Shown: positions 17,059 to 25,164 of the stretch, piece by piece | Layout of the letters: every line of letters starts with the position of its first letter | How positions within the stretch are numbered: position 1 is the first letter of the stretch | From: Scandinavium sp051650185 | GTDB taxonomy: Bacteria > Pseudomonadota > Gammaproteobacteria > Enterobacterales > Enterobacteriaceae | Assembly: GCF_051650185.1 (NCBI RefSeq) | Contig: NZ_JBOFIN010000137.1 | Span: 1-64,000, forward strand | Direction: 5' to 3' | DNA: 64,000 nt | Program-made: the position numbers and the translations under genes | The notes under the pieces: model-generated | Seen by the model: the letters and a program-made list of their open reading frames with translations, nothing else | Databases searched by the model: none | What the model was told of the DNA's origin: nothing

Positions 17059-18381
17059 CTATTCGGTGATTCGACGATAGACCGTTGGTGTTTCTTTCGG
17101 CGCGGCTTCGTTCAGTTTAATTGCCGCTTTCACGGCAATCGCTGCTTCCTGCCAGCTGGCTTCGTCTTTTGCGTGGATCACCGCCAGCGGACGTTGACCG
17201 TCAACGCTGTCGCCCAGACGCGTCATATCGGTAAAGCCAACGCTATAGTCGAGCGCATCAGAGGCCTGACGACGACCGCCGCCCATTGCCACCACGGCCA
17301 TACCCAGTGCGCGAGTGTCCATCGCGGAAACATATCCTTCCGTATCGGCGTAAACGGCTTTGCTGAGCATCGCGGTCGGCAGGTATTTCGCGTAGTTTTC
17401 GACGAAATCCGTTGGCCCTTTCTGAGCCGCCACCATGCGGCCAAAGATTTCCGCCGCTTTACCGTTATCCAGCACCGCCTGCAATTTCGCACGCGCTTCG
17501 GCTTCGTCTTTCGCCAGGCGACCGGAAATCAGCATTTCCACACACAGCGCCATGGTCACGTCGAACAGACGCGGATTGCGGTATTCGCCCGTCAGGAACT
17601 GCACGGCTTCGCGCACTTCAACCGCGTTCCCTGCGCTGGACGCCAACACCTGGTTCATATCAGTCAGCAGCGCCGTAGTCCGCACGCCAGCGCCGTTAGA
17701 AACGCCAACGATAGCTTCAGCCAGCGCTTCAGAGAGTTCGTAAGTCGGCATGAATGCGCCGCTACCGACTTTCACGTCCATCACCAGCGCGTCCAGCCCT
17801 TCCGCCAGCTTTTTGGCGAGGATAGAGCCGGTGATCAGCGGTATGGAGTCCACTGTTGCGGTGATGTCGCGAGTGGCATAAAAACGTTTATCCGCTGGCG
17901 CGAGCGAGCTGGTCTGCCCAATTATCGCCACACCAACGTCTTTAATGATTTCGCGGAAACGGTTGTCGTCCGGGAAGATGTCGAAGCCCGGAATGGACTC
18001 CAGTTTGTCGAGCGTACCGCCAGTGTGACCAAGGCCACGACCGGAGATCATCGGAATATACCCGCCACAAGCTGCAACCATGGGGCCGAGCATCAGTGAA
18101 GTCACGTCGCCCACGCCGCCCGTCGAATGTTTATCAACAATCGGGCCGTTGAGGTTCAGGCTTTTCCAGTCGAGCACGGTCCCGGAATCCCGCATCGCCA
18201 TGGTCAGCGAGACGCGCTCCGGCATACTCATATCATGGAAGAAAATGGTCATCGCCAGGGCGGCAATCTGCCCTTCGGACACGGTGTTATCACGAATGCC
18301 GTTGATAAAGAAACGGATCTCTTCATCGCTCAGCGCGTGACCATCGCGTTTTTTACGAATAATTTCTTGTGCGAGAAACAC
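17059..18381 (-). CDS. deoA: Thymidine phosphorylase DeoA
   Basis: 440 residues. The pyrimidine phosphorylase signature KHSTGGVGD lies at 84-92, with SGRGLGHTGGTLDKLE and the VKVGSGAFM segment downstream. It splits thymidine and deoxyuridine to the base and deoxyribose-1-phosphate. Second gene of the operon; a REP pair separates it from deoC upstream. Confidence 0.98.
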   Translation of the reverse strand: MFLAQEIIRKKRDGHALSDEEIRFFINGIRDNTVSEGQIAALAMTIFFHDMSMPERVSLTMAMRDSGTVLDWKSLNLNGPIVDKHSTGGVGDVTSLMLGPMVAACGGYIPMISGRGLGHTGGTLDKLESIPGFDIFPDDNRFREIIKDVGVAIIGQTSSLAPADKRFYATRDITATVDSIPLITGSILAKKLAEGLDALVMDVKVGSGAFMPTYELSEALAEAIVGVSNGAGVRTTALLTDMNQVLASSAGNAVEVREAVQFLTGEYRNPRLFDVTMALCVEMLISGRLAKDEAEARAKLQAVLDNGKAAEIFGRMVAAQKGPTDFVENYAKYLPTAMLSKAVYADTEGYVSAMDTRALGMAVVAMGGGRRQASDALDYSVGFTDMTRLGDSVDGQRPLAVIHAKDEASWQEAAIAVKAAIKLNEAAPKETPTVYRRITE

Positions 18382-18416
18382 GGTAACCCCCAGGGGAAAA
18401 AGGAGAAGGCTATCAA

Positions 18417-18490
18417 CAGGCCGGATGAGGCGTCGCCGCCATCCGGCACTAAAACAATTTGCCGGGTGGCGCTACGCTAACCCGGCCTAC
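18417..18490. repeat. REP pair in the deoC-deoA gap
   Basis: Facing palindromes GGCCGGATGAGGCG..CGCCATCCGGCA (18419-18449) and TGCCGGGTGGCGCTACGC..CCGGCCTAC (18460-18490). Confidence 0.8.
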
Positions 18491-18502
18491 AAATGGCGTA
18501 AC

Positions 18503-19282
18503 TTAGTAGCTGCTTGCACTCTTGCCGTCGCCGTGACCCAGCGCTTTCAGCAGGCTTGCCAGCAGGCTGGATGCGCCGAAGCGATAGTGACGAGCGTCAG
18601 CCCAGTCGGCACCAAACAGTTCATCGGCAATGGCGAGGAATGCCTGAGCATCTTCAGCTGTACGCACGCCGCCTGCCGGTTTAAAACCAACAGTTTTGGA
18701 CACGCCCATATCGCGAATCACTTCCATCATGATGCGAGCACTTTCCGGGGTCGCGTTCACTGGCACTTTACCGGTAGAGGTTTTGATGAAGTCTGCGCCT
18801 GCTTTGATAGAAATTTCAGAAGCTTTGCGAATCAAAGCTTCTTCTTTCAGCTCACCGGTTTCGATGATCACTTTCAGCAGCACGTTTGCTGCTGCGCAAG
18901 CATCTTTACAGGCTTTAACCAGATCGAAACCGACCTGCTCGTTACCAGCAATCAGCGCACGGTAAGGGAACACCACGTCAACTTCGTCCGCGCCATAAGC
19001 GATAGCCGCTTTGGTTTCTGCCAGCGCAATCTCGATGTCGTCATTGCCGTGTGGGAAGTTGGTGACGGTTGCAATACGCACATCCGGCGTGCCCTGTGCT
19101 TTCAGGGTCTTACGCGCAATCGGAATGAAACGCGGGTAAATGCAGATGGCTGCGGTGTTACCCACCGGGGTTTTCGCCTGATGGCACAGTGCGATCACTT
19201 TCGCGTCAGTGTCATCGTCGTTCAGGGTGGTCAGGTCCATCAGTTTTAACGCGCGCAGGCTGCTTGCCGTTAACTCAGTCAT
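18503..19282 (-). CDS. deoC: Deoxyribose-phosphate aldolase DeoC
   Basis: 259 residues. Class I aldolase: the Schiff-base lysine K167 (DFIKTSTGK), K201 (VGFKPAGGVRT) and D102 all fall at the E. coli positions. It cleaves deoxyribose-5-phosphate to acetaldehyde and glyceraldehyde-3-phosphate. First gene of the operon, with the deoP2 control region directly upstream. Confidence 0.98.
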   Translation of the reverse strand: MTELTASSLRALKLMDLTTLNDDDTDAKVIALCHQAKTPVGNTAAICIYPRFIPIARKTLKAQGTPDVRIATVTNFPHGNDDIEIALAETKAAIAYGADEVDVVFPYRALIAGNEQVGFDLVKACKDACAAANVLLKVIIETGELKEEALIRKASEISIKAGADFIKTSTGKVPVNATPESARIMMEVIRDMGVSKTVGFKPAGGVRTAEDAQAFLAIADELFGADWADARHYRFGASSLLASLLKALGHGDGKSASSY

Positions 19283-19317
19283 GTTATCTCCGGTGTTGAA
19301 TGTTTACCTTGCGGGTC

Positions 19318-19333
19318 TGTGACTATTTTAACA
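19318..19333. promoter_or_regulatory. DeoR operator O2 (candidate) at deoP2
   Basis: On the minus strand TGTTAAAATAGTCACA matches the DeoR consensus TGTTAGAATTCTAACA at 12 of 16 positions. It lies just downstream of the promoter-proximal CRP site, as in E. coli. Confidence 0.65.
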
Positions 19334-19350
19334 CCGACCCACGGCTACAC

Positions 19351-19419
19351 TTCGATCCTCATCACAGTTAATGAAACATGCATGCATATTTGCATCACCA
19401 TAATGAGAGTTAAATCACT
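19351..19419 (-). promoter_or_regulatory. deoP2 CRP sites 1 and 2 with a CytR zone between
   Basis: Minus-strand CRP half-site patterns TGTGA-N6-TCGAA (19351-19366) and AGTGA-N6-TCTCA (19404-19419) have centres exactly 53 bp apart, the E. coli deoP2 spacing. The TGCAAATATGCATGCATG stretch between them resembles CytR octamers. Confidence 0.75.
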
Positions 19420-19510
19420 CTTTATCACAGTGCGGGCGGGATGGGATCAAAAGCCCCACCGCTGCTTTTCTCTACAATGCCCTCATCGCCAACGCGTCTG
19501 AGGATCTTCT

Positions 19511-21049
19511 ATGTCTGACTCATTTGAACAACGTTGCCAGAACATTGTGACAAGCCAAACCTTAAGCCCGGAACAAAAACGTCATTTCCTGGCCCTTGAA
19601 GCTGAAAATGCTCTGCCCTACCCGGCCTTAACGCAAAGTGCTCAAGCGGCGCTGGATGAAGGCGTCATTTGCGATATGTTTGAAGGACATGCGCCTTTCA
19701 AGCCTCGCTATGTCTTACCCGACTACGCGCGCTTCCTGGCTCACGGCTCGCAGTGGCTGGAGCTTGAAGGCGCAAAAGATCTGGATGACGCGCTCTCGCT
19801 GCTGACGATCCTTTTCCACCATGTCCCTTCCGTCACCTCGATGCCGGTGTATCTGGGCCATCTGGATCAGATCCTTTCGCCGTATGTTAAAATTCTAACA
19901 CAAGAAGAAATCGATATCCGCATAAAACGTTTCTGGCGCTATCTCGACAGAGTCCTGCCAGACGCCTTTACCCATGTGAATATCGGCCCGCTGGATACGC
20001 CAGTAACACGAGCCATTTTACGTGCCGATGCCGAACTCAAGCAGGTTGCACCAAACCTGACCTTTATCTACGATCCCGAACTTACGCCGGAAGATCTGCT
20101 GCTGGAGGTGAGTAAAAACATCTGCGAATGCAGCAAACCGCACATCGCTAACGGACCGGTGAATGATAAAATTTTCACAAAAAACCACTACGGTATTGTC
20201 AGCTGTTACAACTCGCTGCCGCTGGCCGGAGGTGGCAGCACGCTGGTGCGCCTCAATCTGAAAGAAGTGGCAAAACGCAGCGCCTCAACGGAAGACTTCT
20301 TTAACGTCCAGCTTCCACACTTTTGTCGCCAGCAAATCAGCATTATTGATGCGCGCTGTTCGTTCCTCTATGAACAATCACACTTCTTTGAGAATAGCTT
20401 CCTGGTGACGGAAGGGCTTATGGATCCGCAGCGTTTTGCGCCAATGTTCGGCATTTATGCCCTCGCAGAAGCCGTGAATGAGCTGTGTGAGAAAACAAAC
20501 AGCGCGGCGCGCTACGGGAATGATGAGGAAGCGAATACCCTCGGCTGGCGCATCAGTGCCTGGCTTGCAGCGTTCGTCGAAAACACCCCAGTGAAATATG
20601 GCTGGCAGCAGCGCGCGTTGCTGCATGCTCAATCCGGGATCAGCTCCGACAGCGGTACTACGCCGGGCGCGCGCATTCCTTACGGCAGCGAACCCGACCC
20701 GGTCAACCACTTGCTCACCGTTGCGCCCCACCATGCGTATTACTCCTCCGGCATCAGCGATATTTTAACGCTCGATGAAACAATTAAACGCAATCCACAG
20801 GCTGTCATGCAGCTGTGCCTCGGCGCTTTTGCATCAGGGATGCGCGAGTTTTCCGCCAACGTCAGCGGCAACGATCTGATTCGCGTCACGGGGTACATGG
20901 TGCGGTTATCCGATCTGGAAAAATATCGCGCAGAAGGTTCGCGAACCAATACCACCTGGCTTGGCGAAGAAGCAGCACGCAACACCCGCATTCTGGAACG
21001 TCAGCCAAGAGTAGTGAGCCATGAGCAGCAGATGCGCTTTAGTCAGTAA
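19511..21049 (+). CDS. yjjI: YjjI-type glycyl radical enzyme (DUF3029)
   Basis: 512 residues (E. coli YjjI about 516). Near the C-terminus RVTGYMVRL (458-466) resembles the RVSGY glycyl radical loop, so G461 is the likely radical carrier. A cysteine in GIVSCYNSLP near residue 233 could be the catalytic thiol. The substrate is unknown. It is translationally overlapped by its activase yjjW (29 bp) and is divergent from deoC. Two DeoR-like operators, including deoO1/P1, lie inside its coding sequence. The start ATG has GAGGATC upstream. Confidence 0.88.
   Translation: MSDSFEQRCQNIVTSQTLSPEQKRHFLALEAENALPYPALTQSAQAALDEGVICDMFEGHAPFKPRYVLPDYARFLAHGSQWLELEGAKDLDDALSLLTILFHHVPSVTSMPVYLGHLDQILSPYVKILTQEEIDIRIKRFWRYLDRVLPDAFTHVNIGPLDTPVTRAILRADAELKQVAPNLTFIYDPELTPEDLLLEVSKNICECSKPHIANGPVNDKIFTKNHYGIVSCYNSLPLAGGGSTLVRLNLKEVAKRSASTEDFFNVQLPHFCRQQISIIDARCSFLYEQSHFFENSFLVTEGLMDPQRFAPMFGIYALAEAVNELCEKTNSAARYGNDEEANTLGWRISAWLAAFVENTPVKYGWQQRALLHAQSGISSDSGTTPGARIPYGSEPDPVNHLLTVAPHHAYYSSGISDILTLDETIKRNPQAVMQLCLGAFASGMREFSANVSGNDLIRVTGYMVRLSDLEKYRAEGSRTNTTWLGEEAARNTRILERQPRVVSHEQQMRFSQ
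19885..19900. promoter_or_regulatory. DeoR operator O1 / deoP1 inside yjjI
   Basis: TGTTAAAATTCTAACA differs from the perfect DeoR palindrome TGTTAGAATTCTAACA at one base. It lies 567 bp from the O2 candidate. On the minus strand it contains TAGAAT, a -10 for deoP1. Confidence 0.85.
20164..20179. promoter_or_regulatory. Distal DeoR operator OE candidate inside yjjI
   Basis: TGATAAAATTTTCACA matches the DeoR palindrome at 12 of 16 positions and is 279 bp beyond O1, about the distance of the E. coli upstream operator. Confidence 0.6.
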
Positions 21050-21884
21050 GGTTATCCCCTTCTCCTGCGTCGACGGCCCCGGTAGCCGTCTGGCGCTGTT
21101 CTTGCAGGGCTGTAATCTGCGCTGTAAAAACTGCCACAACCCGTGGACGATGGGGCGCTGCAACGACTGCGGAGAATGCGCAGTACATTGCCTGCACGAC
21201 GCCCTTACGTTTCAGGCGGGTCGGGTTTACTGGCAGGAAGCGAACTGCCAGCAGTGCGATACCTGCCAGAAAATGTGTCCGCAGTCCGCCACGCCGATGG
21301 CGCAAACCCTGTCGGTGGAAGATGTCCTGAAACAGATTTCACGCGCAGCACCGTTTATCGAAGGCATTACCGTCAGCGGCGGTGAAGCCACCACTCAGTT
21401 GCCGTTTATCTGCGAACTCTTTGCCGAGCTGAAAGCCACGCCTGCGTTGCGCCATCTCACCTGCCTGGTGGACAGCAATGGTGAGCTTGGGATAAACGGT
21501 TGGGAAAAACTTAAACCGCTGTGTGACGGCGTGATGGTGGATTTGAAAGCCTGGGAAGACGGCACGCACCTGGCGCTGACCGGGCGAGGAAACGGACGAA
21601 TCAAAGAAAGCATCCGCTGGCTGGCAAAACAGGATCTGCTGGCTGAATTGCGCCTGTTGGTGATCCCGGATCACACCGATTATCTGCGCTTTATAGAGCC
21701 GTTAAGCCTGTTTATTCGGGAACTGGGGGAACTGCCGATACGGCTGAACGCGTTTCATGCTCACGGCGTGTATGGTGAAGCGAAGGGATGGCGTAGCGCC
21801 TGCGCCGAGGACGTAGAGCCTCTGGCACAGGCGCTGAATGCGCGGGGGATAAGCAACGTTATCCTCCCGGCACTTTACTTATAG
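21021..21884 (+). CDS. yjjW: YjjW glycine radical enzyme activase (radical SAM)
   Basis: 287 residues. The radical SAM motif CNLRCKNC (C31, C35, C38) is followed by a ferredoxin-like insert with two cysteine clusters (CNDCGECAVHC and CQQCDTCQKMC), as in PFL-type activases. SGGEATTQ follows. It would use S-adenosylmethionine to form the glycyl radical on YjjI. It starts inside the end of yjjI, implying coupled translation. Its stop overlaps the convergent transporter stop by 6 bp. Confidence 0.93.
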   Translation: MSSRCALVSKVIPFSCVDGPGSRLALFLQGCNLRCKNCHNPWTMGRCNDCGECAVHCLHDALTFQAGRVYWQEANCQQCDTCQKMCPQSATPMAQTLSVEDVLKQISRAAPFIEGITVSGGEATTQLPFICELFAELKATPALRHLTCLVDSNGELGINGWEKLKPLCDGVMVDLKAWEDGTHLALTGRGNGRIKESIRWLAKQDLLAELRLLVIPDHTDYLRFIEPLSLFIRELGELPIRLNAFHAHGVYGEAKGWRSACAEDVEPLAQALNARGISNVILPALYL

Positions 21885-23156
21885 CGCAAGGAACACGCCG
21901 GCGATGGTGGCGCTCATCAGGTTTGAGAGCGTCCCTGCCGCCACCGCTTTCAGGCCGAGCTGAGCGATATCGTGACGACGGTTCGGTGCCATGCTGCCCA
22001 GGCCGCCAATCAGAATGGCAATGGACGACAGGTTGGCAAAGCCACACAGTGCGAAGGAGATGATCGCTTTGGTGTGAGCCGAAATCACCTGCAGACCCGC
22101 AGCGGCGACCACCGCGTCCTCTTTCAGGTATTCACCAAAGTTCATGTACGCCACGAATTCGTTAATGATCAGCTTCTGACCAATAAACGAACCAGCCACC
22201 ATCGCTTCACTCCATGGCACGCCAATCACCCACGCCAACGGAGAGAACACCCAACCGAGGATCAGTTGCATAGAGAGCTGTGGATAATCGAACCAGCCGC
22301 CGATACCGGACAGAATGCCGTTCAGCAACGCAATCAACGCCACAAACGCCAGCAGCATGGCACCCACGTTCAGCGCCAGTTGCATCCCGGAAGCAGCACC
22401 AGAAGCCGCCGCATCCAGCACGTTGGAAGGCCTGTCGATATCCGGGTTCTGTTTTTCCAGATCCGGGGAATCGCTTGGGGTTTCTGTTTCTGGCAGGATG
22501 ATTTTCGCAAACAGCAAGCCACCCGGTGCCGCCATAAACGACGCTGCAATCAGGTATTCCAGCGGAACGCCCATCTGGGCATAACCCGCCAGGACAGAAC
22601 CCGCGACAGACGCCAGACCACCGCACATGACTGCAAACAGTTCAGAACGCGTCATGGTGGCAATATAAGGACGCACCACCAATGGCGCTTCCGTTTGACC
22701 AACGAAAATGTTCGCGGTGGCAGACAGTGATTCCGTACGGGACGTTTTCAGCACTGCACGCAGACCGCCACCCAGAAGACGGATAACAAACTGCATGATG
22801 CCGAGGTAGTAGAGCACGGCGATCAGTGAGGAGAAGAAGACAATAACTGGCAGAACACGCAGCGCGAAGATAAAGCCGCCGCCGCCAAAGACTTCGAACA
22901 TTTTGTCGGAAACCAGGCCGCCAAACAGGAAGCTGATCCCTTCGTTACCATAGGCGATAACGTTTGCGACACCTTCCGACATAGCCAGCAGAACCTGGCG
23001 ACCCGCGGGAACGTAAAGAATCAATGCGCCGATACCGATCTGAATCAGCCAGGCACCGATAACGGTACGCAGGTTGATGGCACGGCGATTACTCGACAGC
23101 AGCACGGCGATGGCAAGCAGCACCACCATGCCAATCAGGCCCATAAGGATTTGCAT
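21879..23156 (-). CDS. Concentrative nucleoside transporter (CNT family, NupC-like)
   Basis: 425 residues of strongly hydrophobic sequence with about ten membrane helices. CNT signatures are visible: GQTEAPLVVRPYI, ALCGFANLSSIAI and the FIGQKLIINEFVAY segment. It would bring in nucleosides with H+ or Na+. E. coli has no transporter at this position, so it is an accessory or relocated NupC/NupX relative. Its position beside the deo operon gives a direct link to nucleoside use. A TATAAT-like -10 lies at 23212-23217 on the minus strand. Exact substrate range cannot be told from sequence. Confidence 0.92.
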   Translation of the reverse strand: MQILMGLIGMVVLLAIAVLLSSNRRAINLRTVIGAWLIQIGIGALILYVPAGRQVLLAMSEGVANVIAYGNEGISFLFGGLVSDKMFEVFGGGGFIFALRVLPVIVFFSSLIAVLYYLGIMQFVIRLLGGGLRAVLKTSRTESLSATANIFVGQTEAPLVVRPYIATMTRSELFAVMCGGLASVAGSVLAGYAQMGVPLEYLIAASFMAAPGGLLFAKIILPETETPSDSPDLEKQNPDIDRPSNVLDAAASGAASGMQLALNVGAMLLAFVALIALLNGILSGIGGWFDYPQLSMQLILGWVFSPLAWVIGVPWSEAMVAGSFIGQKLIINEFVAYMNFGEYLKEDAVVAAAGLQVISAHTKAIISFALCGFANLSSIAILIGGLGSMAPNRRHDIAQLGLKAVAAGTLSNLMSATIAGVFLAL

Positions 23157-23317
23157 ACAGAGTCCCTGTGTATTGAAAGTGATAAAAGAGGAGACGAATT
23201 CAAGCCCGGCGATTATAACGATCCGTCACTATTCTGTGTGTACGCGTCACACGTTTCAGGCAATAAAATGAATGCAATAATAAATTATGAGATATACGTC
23301 ACTGAAATTAGCGCCAA

Positions 23318-24097
23318 TTATAACCTCGCAAATAGTTTCAATGCGTTATCAGCAAGCGTTTCGGCAATTTCATCTGGAGATTCGGAACGTAGCTCACACA
23401 GGCACTCAAAAACACGAGCGGCTTGTTCCGGACGATTTGGCTGCCCCTGAAAACCATTAAGCGGCATATCTGGTGCATCAGTTTCCAGAAGCAATGTAGA
23501 AAGTGGCAACTGCGCCATAACATCGCGGGTTTTGCTGGCGCGCGGATAAGTAATCGTGCCGCCTACACCGATGCGGTACCCCAACTGAACGAAGCGTTCA
23601 GCCTGTTGAAGGCTGCCTGAAAATCCGTGAACAACGCCCGTTCGCGGGAGATTGTGGCGTTTAAGCAACATCGCCAGTTTGTCGTGCGTACGACGTGAAT
23701 GAAGGATGACCGGCAGATCAAAGCGTTTCGCCAGTTTGAATTGCTCTTCGAGGAAACAGACCTGGCGGTCAAACTGAGGCTCGTCACGGTAAAGATCGAG
23801 GCCGATTTCACCGATGGCCACCAGCTTTTCCGGCTTTGTTGCGATCTGCGCTGCCAGCAGCTCAAGGCTCCTTTCCGTGTGTTTTTCAACGACCACAGGA
23901 TGAAGCCCAAGCGCGGCATAGAGAGGCGAGTATTTCGCTGCCAGCGAAAGCACACGCTCAAAACTTGACGCTTCGGTCGCAGGCACGATGATTTTTTCCA
24001 CACCCGCCGCTGCCGCCTTTGCCAGACTGCCTTCGACATCATCAACAAACGGGGGAAAATCAAAATGACAATGGGTGTCGATAAACTGGAAACTCAC
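23318..24097 (-). CDS. yjjV: TatD-family metal-dependent hydrolase YjjV
   Basis: 259 residues, the E. coli YjjV length. TIM-barrel amidohydrolase with metal ligands in DTHCHFD near the N-terminus, GEIGLD, VILHSR, VHGFSGS and LLETDAPD. Related TatD proteins are Mg2+-dependent 3'-5' DNases; YjjV is less studied. It marks the left border of the fimbrial insertion: in E. coli the next gene is yjjU. Confidence 0.93.
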   Translation of the reverse strand: MSFQFIDTHCHFDFPPFVDDVEGSLAKAAAAGVEKIIVPATEASSFERVLSLAAKYSPLYAALGLHPVVVEKHTERSLELLAAQIATKPEKLVAIGEIGLDLYRDEPQFDRQVCFLEEQFKLAKRFDLPVILHSRRTHDKLAMLLKRHNLPRTGVVHGFSGSLQQAERFVQLGYRIGVGGTITYPRASKTRDVMAQLPLSTLLLETDAPDMPLNGFQGQPNRPEQAARVFECLCELRSESPDEIAETLADNALKLFARL

Positions 24098-24533
24098 GTT
24101 ACACCTCAGGGCTGTTAAAATACTTCTTTAAAGAATATCAAGTATAGGATCCTGAGGCGACGTCTTTCTTTTTCCCTTATAAAACAAGAAAAGAACAGAT
24201 ATTCTTTTAATTTCAATTTCATTAAATATGAGTATTCAAAAAATTAAATTCAATCTAATTACCCAACCCAAAGACAGTAACGCCCTGGTTTTAAAATAGA
24301 TAACAATTTAAAATTAAATTCATTAGAGTAAATTCTATATTTTTCAATAAGTAAAATCAATACACTGAAATTGCATGATTGTTCAATTATTGACGCACAA
24401 AGAAATTTAATTAATCATCCGCCTCCTAAAGTGAATTCGGAAAATATTTACGACTGCTTCGTCATAGATGCATTTCGATGTTCACGCTGTAGGTACACTC
24501 TCAAGTATCAAATCAAATGGAATGGTTATATTC
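24098..24533. other. AT-rich region upstream of the fimbrial operon
   Basis: 436 bp without a gene. It is much richer in A+T than its surroundings, as in H-NS-silenced control regions. It holds a 13-bp direct repeat AAAATTAAATTCA at 24240-24252 and 24310-24322 (70 bp apart) and a TTGACG box at 24390-24395. I see no inverted repeats of the kind needed for an invertible switch and no recombinase gene nearby. Confidence 0.6.
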
Positions 24534-25088
24534 ATGAAGAATAAAATTTTAGCAGTAGCGGTTACCGCAATTCTGGCAGGTGCAAGCATCAATGTTGCTC
24601 AGGCAGCAGGCTCTGAAACCACGGTTTCTGGTGGCGTTGTTAACTTCAATGGCTCTGTCGTTGATGCAGCCTGTGCTGTGAATGCTGACTCCATCAACCA
24701 GACCGTACAGATGGGCCAGGTTCGTCTGAAGCGTATGGATTCAGAAGGTGCGACCTCCGGTACAAAAGTGCCGTTCAACATCATCCTTCAGGATTGTGAG
24801 TCTTCTGTCAGCTCTCAGGTTGCTGTGATCTTCAAGGGCACCACTGACGCCACTGTGCTAACTGCGCTGGCAAACACCGCAGGCCAGGGTGCCGCGCAGC
24901 AAGTTGCGCTGCAGCTGTACGATCAGGCAGGTGCTGAGCTGACGCCAAATGTTGAACAGACCACACCTTTCACGCTTCACGACGGTGTGAACAACCTGAA
25001 CTTTAGCGTTGACTATGTCGCAACAGGTACTGCGGCTACCGCAGGTACAGTAAGCGGCACCACCACGTTCGACCTGCATTACCAGTAA
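24534..25088 (+). CDS. Type 1-like fimbrial major pilin (first subunit)
   Basis: 184 residues from the ATG at 24534; an in-frame extension to 24468 is rejected because MKNKILAVAVTAILAGASIN begins a normal signal peptide, cut after AQA. The mature domain has the pilin cysteine pair (DAACAVN and LQDCESS) and ends FDLHYQ with the penultimate Tyr used in donor-strand exchange. First position in the operon and a stabilising hairpin right after it suggest it is the main shaft subunit. It resembles the next pilin in the NFxGxVxDAACAV...QTVQMGQVR region. Confidence 0.88.
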   Translation: MKNKILAVAVTAILAGASINVAQAAGSETTVSGGVVNFNGSVVDAACAVNADSINQTVQMGQVRLKRMDSEGATSGTKVPFNIILQDCESSVSSQVAVIFKGTTDATVLTALANTAGQGAAQQVALQLYDQAGAELTPNVEQTTPFTLHDGVNNLNFSVDYVATGTAATAGTVSGTTTFDLHYQ

Positions 25089-25094
25089 GAAATT

Positions 25095-25130
25095 ATGCAG
25101 CCCCTTCAGGAAAAGTCTGAGGGGCTGCAT
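25095..25130 (+). terminator. Long hairpin after the first pilin gene
   Basis: ATGCAGCCCCTTCAG (25095-25109) pairs with CTGAGGGGCTGCAT (25117-25130), one bulged T, loop 7 nt, with no U-tract. It could protect the upstream pilin mRNA or give partial termination, favouring major over minor subunits. Confidence 0.65.
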
Positions 25131-25164
25131 CTCAGGCATACGTTTATTGCAAAAGGATCGTGCG

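Noticed and set aside
15697..18099. 800-codon open frame on the plus strand across deoB/deoA
   Set aside because: It is fully antisense to well-conserved deo genes and has a His/Arg/Phe-rich composition typical of the shadow frame of GC-rich genes. No start context or homology is visible.
23235..23251. CRP site before the nucleoside transporter
   Set aside because: TGTGT and TCACA halves are spaced by 7 rather than 6 bp, so the match is not reliable.
24098..24533. Phase-variable invertible promoter for the fimbrial operon
   Set aside because: The only notable repeats are direct, not inverted, and no FimB/FimE-type recombinase is in the window.
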